Assembly (NCBI RefSeq): GCF_004917065.1
Contig: NZ_SSYA01000002.1
Location: forward strand, 248,001 to 312,000
DNA: 64,000 bases
Direction: 5' to 3'
Origin: Geomonas ferrireducens
Lineage (GTDB): Bacteria; Desulfobacterota; Desulfuromonadia; Geobacterales; Geobacteraceae
Within the stretch, counting starts at the first letter, position 1. Each line of letters opens with the position of its first letter. The notes beneath the pieces are model-generated. The model saw only the letters and a program-made list of their open reading frames with translations. It was not told the DNA's origin and did not search any database. Shown here piece by piece: positions 29,119 to 38,110 of this stretch. The translations under genes and the position numbers were made by a program.

Positions 29119-29496
29119 TCAGCAGGCCCTGGTAAGGCAACTGCGCACCGTTTCGGTGATCTGCGCCGCGGTGAAGGGCTTCAGGATGTAACCGTTCGCG
29201 CCGGCCTCGGCCATCAGGGTGCGCATCTCCGCTTCGCTCTTCGAGGAGAGGAGCAGGATCGGGATGTCGCGGCTCACCTCGTTTTCCTTGAGCAGCTTCG
29301 CCTTCTTGTTCCCGTCAAGCATCGGCATCATGATGTCCATGATGATCAGGTCCGGCCTCTCTTTGGAGAAGATGAACCGATTTGCCTCGATGCCGTTCGT
29401 TGCGGTAAGCACCAGGTATCCTGCCTGCTCCAGTGCGTCTTTCGCCATGGCGAGCACAAGCTCGCTGTCGTCTATGATGAGGATCTTCTCGTTCAT
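29119..29496 (-). CDS. cheY: CheY-like single-domain response regulator
   Basis: The 125-residue protein is a lone receiver: acidic pocket LIIDDSE, phosphoacceptor Asp54 (LIIMDIMMPML), the Ser/Thr switch in ILLLSSKSE and the lysine in GYILKPF. AAAGGAGCCACC precedes the ATG. It is the last gene of the chemotaxis operon, 15 bases after cheB, and is the likely phosphate acceptor from the CheA here. The output may be motility or another function, as in alternative chemosensory systems. Confidence 0.92.
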   Translation of the reverse strand: MNEKILIIDDSELVLAMAKDALEQAGYLVLTATNGIEANRFIFSKERPDLIIMDIMMPMLDGNKKAKLLKENEVSRDIPILLLSSKSEAEMRTLMAEAGANGYILKPFTAAQITETVRSCLTRAC

Positions 29497-29511
29497 GGTG
29501 GCTCCTTTAGG

Positions 29512-30582
29512 TCAGGTGACGGACGCAGGGGCGCCCGCTGAGGTGTCGGGGCGTATTGCTCCGAACAGTCGTTCCAGGACGGCGGGGATCAGGTCCAGCG
29601 GGACCACCCGATCCACGGCGTCGAGGGTGATGGCCGCCTTGGGCATGCCGAATACGGCGCAGGATGGCTCGTCCTGCACGATGGTGGTTCCACCGGCCTC
29701 CCGGATGCGCAGCATCCCCTGCGCGCCGTCTCTCCCCATGCCGGTGAGCAGCACCGCCACGACCTGATCGCAACGCTGCCGGGCGAGCGATGAGAAGAAG
29801 ACGTCGATGGAGGGGCGGCAGCAGTTCACCGCAGGGGTGTCGACCAGGCGGATCGTGCCGTTGTCGAGGGTGAGGTGGCTGCCGTCGGGCGCGACCAGTA
29901 CCTCACCTGAACTGCACGTGGCACCGTCCCGGGCGGTGGTGACCGGCAGGGCGCACTCCCTGTCCAGCCACTTGGCGTAGCCCCGGGCGAACCCTGGCGC
30001 TATGTGCTGCACCACGAAGACGGTCCCCGGAAAACTTGCGGGAAGCGACTTCAAAAGCCGCATCACCGCCTTCGGTCCTCCGGTTGACGCTCCGATGGCT
30101 AGGATGGTGTGGCCGGCGCCGTCGTGCGGGGGGGGGATCGCCTCGGGGAGCCGCAACCTGCGCCTTGGGTGCCGGATCACCCGAATCCTCGAGAGGAAAA
30201 GGATCTTCTCCCTCAGCGTCCGGGCGAAGAGTGCCAGCGACGCCTCGTCCTCCAAAAGCGGTTTCTCCATGACGTCGAGGGCGCCCCGCTTGATGGCGGC
30301 GAAGGCGCGGTCCACCTCGTTTGCCTCCACGTTGCCGGAGAGGACGAGGACCGGGGTGGGGGATTGGGACATGATCTCCTCGATGGCGTCCAGCCCGTCC
30401 AAAACCGGCATGAGCAGGTCCATGACGACGAGGTCCGGGGCGAGCGACTGGGTCAGCTCGACCGCCTGTACGCCGTCGGCCGCCTCGGCCACCACCTCGA
30501 TGCCGTCCACGCCGTGCAGCATGTCTTTCAAAAGTCGGCGCGCGAGGAGGGAATCGTCCGCCAGCACAATCCTCGTGGTCAT
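29512..30582 (-). CDS. cheB: Chemoreceptor glutamate methylesterase
   Basis: The 356-residue protein joins a receiver (Asp55 in LVVMDLLMP) to a methylesterase domain with the triad Ser166 (AIGASTGGPKAV), His193 (VVQHIAPGF) and Asp285 (LLTGMGRDGAQGM). It removes methyl groups from the receptor, opposing CheR. AAAGGAGCGAC precedes the ATG. It lies between cheA and cheY in the same operon. Full length, all key residues present. Confidence 0.96.
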   Translation of the reverse strand: MTTRIVLADDSLLARRLLKDMLHGVDGIEVVAEAADGVQAVELTQSLAPDLVVMDLLMPVLDGLDAIEEIMSQSPTPVLVLSGNVEANEVDRAFAAIKRGALDVMEKPLLEDEASLALFARTLREKILFLSRIRVIRHPRRRLRLPEAIPPPHDGAGHTILAIGASTGGPKAVMRLLKSLPASFPGTVFVVQHIAPGFARGYAKWLDRECALPVTTARDGATCSSGEVLVAPDGSHLTLDNGTIRLVDTPAVNCCRPSIDVFFSSLARQRCDQVVAVLLTGMGRDGAQGMLRIREAGGTTIVQDEPSCAVFGMPKAAITLDAVDRVVPLDLIPAVLERLFGAIRPDTSAGAPASVT

Positions 30583-30622
30583 GTCGCTCCTTTTCCTCGG
30601 GCGCTCAGGCGCCCCTTCCCGG

Positions 30623-32668
30623 TCACCCTATGAGCATCTGCACCGTTTCCAGCAAAAGACCCTGGTCGAAGGCACCCTTCACGATATAGGCCTGCGCCCC
30701 AGACTGAAGCGCCTGCCGCTTGTCCTCGTCACGCGACAAGGACGACACGATGATGATCGGGGTGTCCTGGTACGTTTCCGAGGCGCGCAGGAGCCGGGTG
30801 AGCTCGAAGCCGTTCATCCCCGGCATTTCCACGTCCGAGATGATGAGGTCGAAACGATCAGATGCGCTTTTCTCCATGGCGTCCTCGCCCGAGACCGCGG
30901 TCACCACGTGGTACCCCTGGCCCGCGAGGATGCTCTGCTCCATGGTGCGGGTGGTGATCGAGTCGTCCACGACCAGGACCTTCGGACGGCGCTTCACCGC
31001 CGCTTCTTCCTCGGGAGAGAGGGTGGTGCGCGGCGCACCCCCTCCCGGCTGGAAGAGGTCCGGTACGTTGAGGATGAGGGCGGGGTTGCCGTCCCCCATG
31101 ATGGTGGCGCCGAAGAGGTAGCGGACGTTTCCGAACTGTTTGCCGAGCCCCTTGACCACCACCTCGGAGTATCCGACGTGGCTTTCGACGATGCAGGCGA
31201 TCCTCTGGTCGCAGTGCTTGAGCACCAGAACCGGCAGAGGGGCGTCCCCCGCGTCACGCCGCGCCGGGAGTCCCAGCATCCCCGCCAAGCTGTAAAGCGG
31301 CGTGGTGGCCCCGCGCACCTTGATAACCTCGTCCGTTCCCATGGTGGTGATTTCCGATGGACGCACCTTCAGGATTTCCTGCAGATAGGTGGCGGGGACG
31401 GCGAAGGTCTCGTCGCCGCAGGTGATGATGAGAGCGTCGAGGACCGAGAGGGTGAGCGGCAGTTGCAGGGTCACCTGGGTGAACCGCCCGGTCTCGCTCG
31501 ACAGCGTCACGTTACCCTTGACGCGCTCGATGTTCTTCTTGACCACGTCCATGCCGACCCCGCGCCCGGAGATGTCGGTGACGATCTCGGCGGTAGAAAA
31601 GCCGGGGCGGAAGGTGAGGTAAAGGGCCTCCTCGTCGGTGAGCCCCTCGGCCTCGCGCGCTTCGATAACGCCGCGTGATACCGCGGCGGCCTTGATGGCG
31701 GCAGGGTCCATGCCGCGCCCGTCGTCCCGCACCTCGACTAGCACCGAATTCCCCTCGTGACGCGCGCTCAAAAGGACGCTTCCCCGGCGCGGCTTGCCGC
31801 ACGCTTCGCGTGCCTCGGGGGGCTCGATGCCGTGGCTTAGGGCGTTGGTTAAAAGGTGGATGAGGATAGGCTTCAGCCCGTCGAGGAGCACCCGGTCCAT
31901 CTCGATTCCCTGCCCCTCGATCTCGAACTGCACCTCACGGGAAAGCTGCAGGGAGAGGTCGCGCACGAGCCGTTCGAGACCGTCCGAGATGGTCTTCAGC
32001 GGCAGCATCCTGAGCCCCATCGCCTTTTCGTGCAGGTCCTGGATCAAAAAGCCGAGGTAAAGGATGTCCTCCTCCAGTTCGCCGCGAAAGGCGGTGAAGG
32101 GGGCCGCCTTCTCGGGGGGGAGCTCGTAGCAGAGCTCCTTCAGCCCGTCAAGCTTCGCCTCAAGGCGCTTTCTGTTGATGATCATCTCGCCGACCAGGTT
32201 CACCAGGTTGTCGAGGGTCTTCACGTCGGCGCGCACCGTATCCGCTACCGCTCCCTCCGCCTTCGCCTCGAGCGGCTCGACCGGCAAAAGGCGTCCCGAT
32301 TCGCCCCGCTCGTACTCGGCGACGAAGCGCTCCACGTCAAGCTCCGGGGGAACGCCCCGCATGAGAGCCGACGTGATGAGCGCCACCGCGTCGGCACCCT
32401 TCAGTAAAAGGTCGATCGTCTCAGCGTCCACGCGGCGAAGGCCCTGCTCCATCCCCTTCAGGAGCTCCTCCATGGTGTGGGTGATGGCGCTTATGTCCGC
32501 AAGCCCCACCATGCGCGCCGACCCCTTCAGGGTGTGCGCGTTTCTCAAGAGCTCGTGCAAAAGTTCGGTCCGCGCCGGGTTCTTTTCCAGCACCAAAAGG
32601 CCGCTTTGCAGCGAGGCGAGATGTTCCTCCGCCTCCCGGCAGAAGATCTCGAGGTACCGGTTTCCCAT
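30623..32668 (-). CDS. cheA: Hybrid CheA histidine kinase (Hpt-CheA core-CheW-REC)
   Basis: The 681-residue protein has an Hpt domain with His45 (NAHTLKGSARMVG), a dimerisation region (LDNLVNLVGEMIINRKRL), the ATPase (LLTNALSHGIEPPEAR, VRDDGRGMD, GRGVGMDVVKKNI), a CheW-like regulatory domain, and a C-terminal receiver (VLVVDDSITTRTMEQ, IISDVEMPGMNG). A separate P2 domain is not evident. Fusion to a receiver is common in alternative chemosensory operons, where it may act as a phosphate sink. Its start directly abuts the receptor gene stop. Confidence 0.95.
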   Translation of the reverse strand: MGNRYLEIFCREAEEHLASLQSGLLVLEKNPARTELLHELLRNAHTLKGSARMVGLADISAITHTMEELLKGMEQGLRRVDAETIDLLLKGADAVALITSALMRGVPPELDVERFVAEYERGESGRLLPVEPLEAKAEGAVADTVRADVKTLDNLVNLVGEMIINRKRLEAKLDGLKELCYELPPEKAAPFTAFRGELEEDILYLGFLIQDLHEKAMGLRMLPLKTISDGLERLVRDLSLQLSREVQFEIEGQGIEMDRVLLDGLKPILIHLLTNALSHGIEPPEAREACGKPRRGSVLLSARHEGNSVLVEVRDDGRGMDPAAIKAAAVSRGVIEAREAEGLTDEEALYLTFRPGFSTAEIVTDISGRGVGMDVVKKNIERVKGNVTLSSETGRFTQVTLQLPLTLSVLDALIITCGDETFAVPATYLQEILKVRPSEITTMGTDEVIKVRGATTPLYSLAGMLGLPARRDAGDAPLPVLVLKHCDQRIACIVESHVGYSEVVVKGLGKQFGNVRYLFGATIMGDGNPALILNVPDLFQPGGGAPRTTLSPEEEAAVKRRPKVLVVDDSITTRTMEQSILAGQGYHVVTAVSGEDAMEKSASDRFDLIISDVEMPGMNGFELTRLLRASETYQDTPIIIVSSLSRDEDKRQALQSGAQAYIVKGAFDQGLLLETVQMLIG

Positions 32669-34405
32669 CTAGGCCTCTTCCTCGGTGATCTCCTTGAGCC
32701 TCTGGGCGAGCTCCAGGATCTCGGCGATGGCGCGCTCGGTTTCGTGCGCGGAGAGTGCTACCTGCTGCGCCACGTCACGCACCTCGCTCATGGTCTCCGC
32801 CATCTGCTCGCAGGCGGAGGTCTGCTGCTGGGTGGAGAGGGTTATCTCTTTGGCGGTGCGCACCGTCTCCTGGGCGGTCGCCTGGATCGTGGCGAAGGAG
32901 TACTGCACCTTGTCCACCAGGTGCGAAGCGGCGTCGACCGCCTTGGTCCCCTCCTCGGTCACCATGATGGTGTTGTTGGTGGCGCGCTGGATCTCGCTGA
33001 TGAGCCCCTTGATCTGGCGCGTCGCCTCGACGGTGCGGTCGGCGAGCCGCTTCACCTCTTGGGCCACGATGGCGAAGCGCTTGCCCGCCTCTCCGGCGCC
33101 GGCCGCCTCGATGGCGGCGTTCAGGGCGAGGAGGTTCGTCTGGTCGCTGATCTCGTCGATGATCTCCACGATGCCGCCGATCTTCTGGCTGTTCTCGCCA
33201 AGCTCCAGCATGCTCTTCGCGATGCTCTGCACCTGGCTTCTTACCTGTCCCATCCCGTCGATGGCGTTCACTACGTCCTCGCGGCCGCCGTTGCAGTTCT
33301 TCGTGGTATCCTCGGCTACCGCCTCCACGCTCTTCGAGTTTGCCGTGATCATCTTGGCGGTGATCGCGATCTCCTCGCTAGTGGTGGTTACCTCCTGGAC
33401 CGCGCTTGCCTGCTGGGTCGAGCCGGAGGCCTGCTGGGCGCTGATCGCCATCATTTCGTTTGCCGCGCTGGAGAGCTGGATCACCGCCTCCTTGACCGAG
33501 GCGATCAGGCGGCCGCTTCGGCCGATCTCGTCTTTGAGGTCGCGCACTATGACCGTGGTCATCACGTTGAAGGCCTCGGCCAGCTCTCCTATCTCGTCGT
33601 TACTCTCCACCGGGATGGTCTCTTCGAGGTCGCCGCCTGTTATCTTGTGCGCCTTCTCGGTGAGCTGCAAAAGCGGTCTGACCGCCCGGCTCACCACGAG
33701 GAGGATGGTTACGCTCGCCACCAGGAGCATGATCGCCATGCTTCCGACGATCTGGTTTCTGAGCTCGGCCCCTTTCTGCTCTGTCTTAACCATGGAAAAG
33801 CCGATTCGGAAGGAGCCCCAGTGCTTGCCCCTTACGAACACCGGGGAGGAGAGGTCCCACATGGTTTCGCCTGTGTCACGCTGGTACACCTGCTTAAGGT
33901 AAGGCTCCCGGTTCTTGGATGCTGCAATCCCCACAGAATCGCTGAAGATACGCTTGGTGCGGTTGTTGATCTTGTCCTTTTCCCGGTCGCCGGTAAGAGG
34001 CGCCGAGTACTTGGCGTTGTGGGTAGGGATGTAGCCGTTTCGGTCGGTGAGGACGGCGAAGACGATCTGGTCGTCGTGCAGGAATTCGTCTTCCAGGGGC
34101 TGCACCGCCTGGTCCATGAAGTGGTCGAACTGGGTGTGGAATTTCTGCGGTTCCGTGTTCGGTATCGGTACGTAGTGCTCGTCGAAGAGCTGCTCCATGG
34201 TGAGGTTGCCGTTTGCCACCGCCTCCTCGAGAATCCGCTCCATGGAGCGCGCACCGGTCTGCGCGAGGATGCGTCCCTTGGAGAGGAGTTCCTGCTCCAT
34301 GTTGGCGCGGCGCGAGCGGACGAAGTAGATCGAGAAGGCGGTCATGATGACCACCATGACCATGATGAGCACGCTGACGATTTTTACCGATAGCTTGTTG
34401 GACAT
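32669..34405 (-). CDS. Methyl-accepting chemotaxis protein
   Basis: The 578-residue receptor starts with a membrane helix ([20 protein letters not shown]), has a periplasmic sensor region to about 250, a second helix ([20 protein letters not shown]), a HAMP domain, and a long cytoplasmic coiled coil with the signalling hairpin ([39 protein letters not shown]). ATG 34405 is chosen because it opens directly into the membrane helix; a frame 29 codons longer overlaps cheW. The sensor region is of the DUF3365/Tll0287-like type by feel only. It lies between cheW and cheA, and is probably the dedicated receptor of the operon. Confidence 0.92.
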   Translation of the reverse strand: MSNKLSVKIVSVLIMVMVVIMTAFSIYFVRSRRANMEQELLSKGRILAQTGARSMERILEEAVANGNLTMEQLFDEHYVPIPNTEPQKFHTQFDHFMDQAVQPLEDEFLHDDQIVFAVLTDRNGYIPTHNAKYSAPLTGDREKDKINNRTKRIFSDSVGIAASKNREPYLKQVYQRDTGETMWDLSSPVFVRGKHWGSFRIGFSMVKTEQKGAELRNQIVGSMAIMLLVASVTILLVVSRAVRPLLQLTEKAHKITGGDLEETIPVESNDEIGELAEAFNVMTTVIVRDLKDEIGRSGRLIASVKEAVIQLSSAANEMMAISAQQASGSTQQASAVQEVTTTSEEIAITAKMITANSKSVEAVAEDTTKNCNGGREDVVNAIDGMGQVRSQVQSIAKSMLELGENSQKIGGIVEIIDEISDQTNLLALNAAIEAAGAGEAGKRFAIVAQEVKRLADRTVEATRQIKGLISEIQRATNNTIMVTEEGTKAVDAASHLVDKVQYSFATIQATAQETVRTAKEITLSTQQQTSACEQMAETMSEVRDVAQQVALSAHETERAIAEILELAQRLKEITEEEA

Positions 34406-34457
34406 GTCGAACCCCGGTCTCGTATTTTTATAGGCCCCCCAAAGGGAGCCAGTGCGG

Positions 34458-35003
34458 TTATGCCTCGCCCACCAAAAGCTCGGGCGCGGCAAGAAGGGCC
34501 TCCATGTCGAGGAGCAGAACCGCCCCTTCCTCGAGGTTGAAGTGTCCCCGGATGAACTGTTTCCTCTCAGCGGAGAGCCCCGCCACCGCAGTCTCGAACT
34601 GTTCCAGATCGAGTGGCTGCACCCCGTGCGCCGCCTCCACCAGGATGCCGGTCGAGAAGAGGTCGCCGCGCACGACGAGGATCCTACCGGCGGGGCCTAA
34701 CTCCGGCTGCGCCAGCCCGAGCATCGGGCGGATGTCGATCGCCGCGGTGATGTCGCCGCGCAGGTTGAAAATCCCGGTGACGAGGCTTTGCACCGCGGGG
34801 ACCCGGATGAGCTTCGGTATGCGGATCACCTCACAGGCGAAGTGGGTCTCGAAGGCGTAGCGCTCTCCACCCAGGGTGAAGACGAGGCATTCGAGCATCT
34901 GCTTCGCTTCGCTCTCCTCCTCGGAAAGCGCTTCCCAGTACTCCTCGCGCATCTGGTTCAATATGCTGCGGATGTCGTATCCGTTGTCGTTGCCGGTTGC
35001 CAT
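34458..35003 (-). CDS. cheW: CheW coupling protein
   Basis: The 181-residue protein has a CheW domain after a ~35-residue acidic N-terminal helix: [14 protein letters not shown], the conserved [20 protein letters not shown], and a closing DMEALLAA. It bridges receptor and CheA. GAGGTAGACC precedes the ATG. Between the CheR-TPR gene and the receptor gene in the same orientation. Confidence 0.93.
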   Translation of the reverse strand: MATGNDNGYDIRSILNQMREEYWEALSEEESEAKQMLECLVFTLGGERYAFETHFACEVIRIPKLIRVPAVQSLVTGIFNLRGDITAAIDIRPMLGLAQPELGPAGRILVVRGDLFSTGILVEAAHGVQPLDLEQFETAVAGLSAERKQFIRGHFNLEEGAVLLLDMEALLAAPELLVGEA

Positions 35004-35034
35004 GGTCTACCTCGCGGGGCCTTGCGGCCGTTTG

Positions 35035-36933
35035 TCACGCAACCCGTGCCAGCTCGTTTTGCAGCTGTAGCATGCAGACCGCCCGGGTCAGCCCCCCTGA
35101 GAAGGGGATGGTCTGGTCGTCGCTCAACCGGGAGAGTATCCTGATGCTGTTTCTGAGTTCGCGGGCCGCATCGTTCACGCGTCCCTGGCGCAGGTGCAGC
35201 CGCCCCATGTGGTAGCGCGGCATGATGAAGTCATGGTCCAGAAGAAGCGCCTTTCGGTACTCGGCGGCCGCCTCGGTAAGACGGTCCTCGGCGTCCAGGA
35301 GCACCCCCTTGAGAAAGTACGCCTCCGCCAGCAGGTCGTTGCACTTCAGGGCGCGCTCGCAGCTCTCCATGGCACTGGGAAGCTCTCCCTTGCCGGCAAG
35401 GATGAACCCGGTGAGTACAAGCGCCTCGGCGTTATCCGGGGTCTCTTGAAGCAGCTGTTCAAGTAGCGCCAGGGCGGCGTCATACTCCTCCCGGTCGAAA
35501 AGCTCGCGCGCCTGGCGGAATAGCTCGGTGGCGCCTTGGGGCACAGGCCCGGGGAGGGGTAGGGGGGCGTCTTCGGCCGGTGGTGGCGCCTCGACTGCCG
35601 CAGCCGGGGCGGACGGCGCCAAAACGGTCGGCGCCTGCGCGGCAAGCCAAGCAGCGGCAAGCCTCATCTGCTCCGGTGTCAGCTCCCACTCCGGCTGGGG
35701 TGTGCCCGGGTCACGGCGTTCCTTTTGTGCCTGCCCCCCCTTTACGTAATAGAAGCTCCGCTCCTGGCGCCTGAGGCTTAAGGGGAGCCCTTCATGCTGC
35801 AGGAGCGTTTCGGAGTGCCCGAGGAAGAGAAGCCCTCCAGGGGCAAGAGCGTCGGTAAACCGCTCCAGCATCTGCTCCGCGCTTTGCGTGGTGAAGTAGA
35901 TGAGGACGTTGCGACAGAAGATGGCATCGAGTCCCTGCAGCTCTTCGCAAAGCGGTTCGTGGCAAGGGACGGAGAGGTTCAGGTGCGCGAACCGGACAAG
36001 CTGTTTCACCTCGTCCCGGATCAGGAAGCTTTCGCCGACCCGCCTGAAGTAGCGCTGTACCTGGTCCGGTCTGGTGATCCTCATCGACCACGGGGAGTAC
36101 ACCCCCTCGCGGGCGCGCTTCAGCGAACGGTTGTTGATGTCGGTGGCGATGATCCGTATGTCACGCTCCCTCCAGTCGGGCAGCGCCTCCATCACGGTCA
36201 TGGCGATGGAGTAGGGTTCCTCGCCGGTGGAGCACCCGGCCGACCAGATACGCACCGGAGCCGGGTCGTCCTTTAAAAAGGCGAGACGCTCTCTCAGGAC
36301 GTCGAAATGGGCCGGGTAACGGAAGAAGTAGGTCTCGCCCACGGTCAGAAACTGCAGGAGCCGCTGGAGCTCGTGGCGGTCCTCGCCGTGCAACTCCAGG
36401 TACTGCAGGTATTCTTCGAAGCTCCACATGCGCAGCGCCGCCATCCGCTTGCGCAGCCCGCGCGCCAGGGCCGCCTGGTTGCGCGCCTCGAAGTGCAGCC
36501 CGGTATGCTTCAGTATGTGCCTTGAGAAGGCGCAGGCCAGGCCGGAGGATAGTTCCTCTTCATGTTGGGGCCCGGACTTCCTGAGCGCGACAAGGGCCAG
36601 GTCGTCGAACAGGCGCTTCTCGTCCACCGGGGTCGGTATGAAGTCGAATACCTGGAGCAGTTCCGCTTCGAGCCTCAGGCAGTCGGAAATGACGATGACC
36701 GGCACTGAGCATGGCCCGTGCGGGGTCTGGACCCTGTGTTCCACCGCTAGGGAGGGGACGCTTGAGTCCTCCACCGCAAGGATGATCAGATCAGGCTTCC
36801 GCCTTCTGACCGCCGGAAACGCTTCTTTGGCAGGACAGACGGGGAGTGGGGTGTGACCCGCACTCTGAAGCAGGCCGCAGAGATAAGCAGCGAACGGATC
36901 GTTATCGCTTATGACGAGGATTTGCAAAGACAA
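35035..36933 (-). CDS. cheR: CheR methyltransferase with degenerate receiver and TPR domains
   Basis: The 632-residue protein has three parts. Residues 1-115 look like a receiver (ILVISDNDPFAAYL) but Ala53 replaces the phosphoacceptor Asp (DLIILAVEDS) and the usual KP lysine motif reads PTP, so it is probably a pseudo-receiver. Residues ~120-395 are the CheR methyltransferase (TVGETYFFRYP, IWSAGCSTGEEPYSIAM, CRNVLIYFT, FLGHSETL). After a Pro/Ala-rich linker, about 480-620 hold TPR repeats (AREYDAALALLEQLL-like units). The TTG start at 36933 has GAGGA upstream. It is the first gene of the chemotaxis operon. Confidence 0.9.
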   Translation of the reverse strand: MSLQILVISDNDPFAAYLCGLLQSAGHTPLPVCPAKEAFPAVRRRKPDLIILAVEDSSVPSLAVEHRVQTPHGPCSVPVIVISDCLRLEAELLQVFDFIPTPVDEKRLFDDLALVALRKSGPQHEEELSSGLACAFSRHILKHTGLHFEARNQAALARGLRKRMAALRMWSFEEYLQYLELHGEDRHELQRLLQFLTVGETYFFRYPAHFDVLRERLAFLKDDPAPVRIWSAGCSTGEEPYSIAMTVMEALPDWRERDIRIIATDINNRSLKRAREGVYSPWSMRITRPDQVQRYFRRVGESFLIRDEVKQLVRFAHLNLSVPCHEPLCEELQGLDAIFCRNVLIYFTTQSAEQMLERFTDALAPGGLLFLGHSETLLQHEGLPLSLRRQERSFYYVKGGQAQKERRDPGTPQPEWELTPEQMRLAAAWLAAQAPTVLAPSAPAAAVEAPPPAEDAPLPLPGPVPQGATELFRQARELFDREEYDAALALLEQLLQETPDNAEALVLTGFILAGKGELPSAMESCERALKCNDLLAEAYFLKGVLLDAEDRLTEAAAEYRKALLLDHDFIMPRYHMGRLHLRQGRVNDAARELRNSIRILSRLSDDQTIPFSGGLTRAVCMLQLQNELARVA

Positions 36934-37257
36934 GTGGCTGGTCCTCTTTCTGCTGCTTAGGTTGTGGCGCTAGCTGAATCTTCCGGTTATGCGTGACTGT
37001 ATTACATTGAAATAAAACGTTCTATCGTGCCATGATTCCTTGCAATAACGGCCATGCTAGCATTTTTAATGATTGGGTCAACTAAAATTAATCTCATAGC
37101 TAAAATAATGTTTTGTACTAGCCTTTGCTCCCGGCACGCCTGCGCTACTACGAAGGAGAAACATCTGGCGCTATCGACCGCGCCAAGGGGCGTCAAGGTC
37201 ATCCCGGAAGCGCAGCACCGGGAGAGCATGTCGGCGCCAAACCTCGTAAAATCACCC
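36934..37257. other. AT-rich intergenic region upstream of the che operon and the FmdB gene
   Basis: About 320 bases without a believable gene, between the divergent che operon and the FmdB-type gene. The stretch 36990-37110 is unusually AT-rich for this genome and probably holds the che promoter, but no clear -35/-10 pair for the minus strand was seen. Confidence 0.5.
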
Positions 37258-37286
37258 TTGACACCTGCTTACCTCGGATATAATAT
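37258..37286 (+). promoter_or_regulatory. Sigma-70-type promoter of the FmdB-type gene
   Basis: TTGACA (37258-37263) is followed by TATAATAT; the spacer is 15 bases to TATAAT or 17 to TAATAT. It lies about 40 bases before the start codon. Confidence 0.65.
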
Positions 37287-37326
37287 ATTCGAAAGTTTGA
37301 ATGTATACAGAAGGAGCGTGAACCAA

Positions 37327-37503
37327 ATGCCTATCTTTGAGTATGTCTGCAACGCGTGCGGCCAGAAGTTCGAGAAACTGGAAAAAGGGAGCGCCGTCGA
37401 GGAAAAAAACTGCCCCGCCTGCGGGTCCGTTGACGTGAAGAAGGCGCTGTCCATCTTCGCCGCATCCGGGAGTTCGGACAGCAAGTGTTTCAGCGGCGGC
37501 TGA
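37327..37503 (+). CDS. FmdB-family zinc-ribbon protein
   Basis: The 58-residue protein begins MPIFEYVCNACGQKFEKLEK and has a second CxxC pair in CPACGSVDVKK, the signature of the FmdB (CxxC_CxxC_SSSS) regulatory-type zinc ribbon, with the usual Ser-rich tail. AAGGAG lies ten bases before the ATG. A much longer frame from 37054 crosses the promoter and is rejected. Function of the family is poorly known; first members were tied to amidase/formamidase regulation. It is a single-gene unit with its own promoter and terminator. Confidence 0.9.
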   Translation: MPIFEYVCNACGQKFEKLEKGSAVEEKNCPACGSVDVKKALSIFAASGSSDSKCFSGG

Positions 37504-37546
37504 AGGTTCTGAACCACCGCGCCGGTCGGCGCGACGATCTGCAAGG

Positions 37547-37573
37547 AAAAGGGAGGCTTCGGTCTCCCTTTTT
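37547..37573 (+). terminator. Rho-independent terminator after the FmdB-type gene
   Basis: AAAAGGGAG / CTCCCTTTT stem with a GCTTCGGT loop region, ending in a T-run, 44 bases after the stop. Confidence 0.85.
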
Positions 37574-37660
37574 CGCGTATCCGGCTGCATACCTACTGGG
37601 GGCTACGAAACGCTGGAGCGTATACGGCGCACGCTCGAGGGGGGCAGCCGTAAATATCTG

Positions 37661-37688
37661 TTGACATGAGGAAAACCGAATGTATATT
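37661..37688 (+). promoter_or_regulatory. Sigma-70-type promoter
   Basis: TTGACA (37661) and TATATT (37683) are 16 bases apart. The likely transcript has a leader of about 80 bases before the small membrane protein gene. Confidence 0.6.
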
Positions 37689-37689
37689 G

Positions 37690-37768
37690 TGCAACTTCGA
37701 CTAGGAGAGTTGGCAAAGCAACGGGTAAAATGGATGGCGCCGCGGAAGGTGCTCCTATTTTGCCGGAG
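37690..37768 (+). promoter_or_regulatory. Structured 5' leader (possible RNA element)
   Basis: The leader can form GTTG-GCAAAG-CAAC (37710-37723) and a stem of GGCGCC with GGTGCT further on, inside an outer GGAG/CTCC pair. The block GCAAAGC-ACGGG resembles one half of the GEMM cyclic-dinucleotide riboswitch, but the other conserved half is not seen. Only a structured leader can be claimed. Confidence 0.25.
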
Positions 37769-37776
37769 GATTTTCG

Positions 37777-38007
37777 GTGCGTAAGCTGCGTCTTCCCGGG
37801 TATGGAACCCTTATTCCCGTCGCGTTGCTGCTCGGGTTTGCCCCCTTTTATCCGGAGCCGCACCTGGTAGGCAAGGTGAGGATGCTGTTTGCAGGCACCT
37901 TATCGAAACCGTTGGATATTTTCGACCTGTTCTGGCATACGTGGCCGTTTGCGTTGCTGCTCGTGCGCATCGTCATCGACCTGCAGGGGAAAAGGGGCGA
38001 ATCTTAG
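37777..38007 (+). CDS. Small membrane protein (76 aa), unknown function
   Basis: A GTG at 37777 follows GGAGG by seven bases. The product has two hydrophobic segments (GTLIPVALLLGFAPFYPEPH and DIFDLFWHTWPFALLLVRIV) separated by a short charged stretch, so it is probably an integral inner-membrane hairpin protein. I do not recognise the family. It has its own promoter and lies 103 bases upstream of the FAD oxidoreductase gene, which may be on the same transcript. Confidence 0.75.
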   Translation: MRKLRLPGYGTLIPVALLLGFAPFYPEPHLVGKVRMLFAGTLSKPLDIFDLFWHTWPFALLLVRIVIDLQGKRGES

Positions 38008-38110
38008 CGCTGCGCCAACCTAAAAGGTAAAGCGTCAGAGTGTCGTCATGTAGTGTTTTGTCCGGTTCCACCGCCGGGCATGGAATTGTCGTAAAAGCAA
38101 GGAGAAGTGG

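Noticed and set aside
30002-31678. Plus-strand open frame (558 codons) opposite cheB and cheA
   Set aside because: Composition of Arg/His/Gly/Val typical of an antisense shadow, no domain, and all motifs lie on the minus strand.
32477-34393. Long plus-strand open frame (638 codons) opposite the MCP gene
   Set aside because: It is antisense to a receptor gene with clear motifs; high GC at third positions creates such frames. No ribosome site or recognisable domain.
37690-37768. Complete GEMM (cyclic di-GMP/cGAMP) riboswitch
   Set aside because: Only the GCAAAGC-ACGGG half is similar; the GGCAAACC stem and receptor-loop partner are not present.
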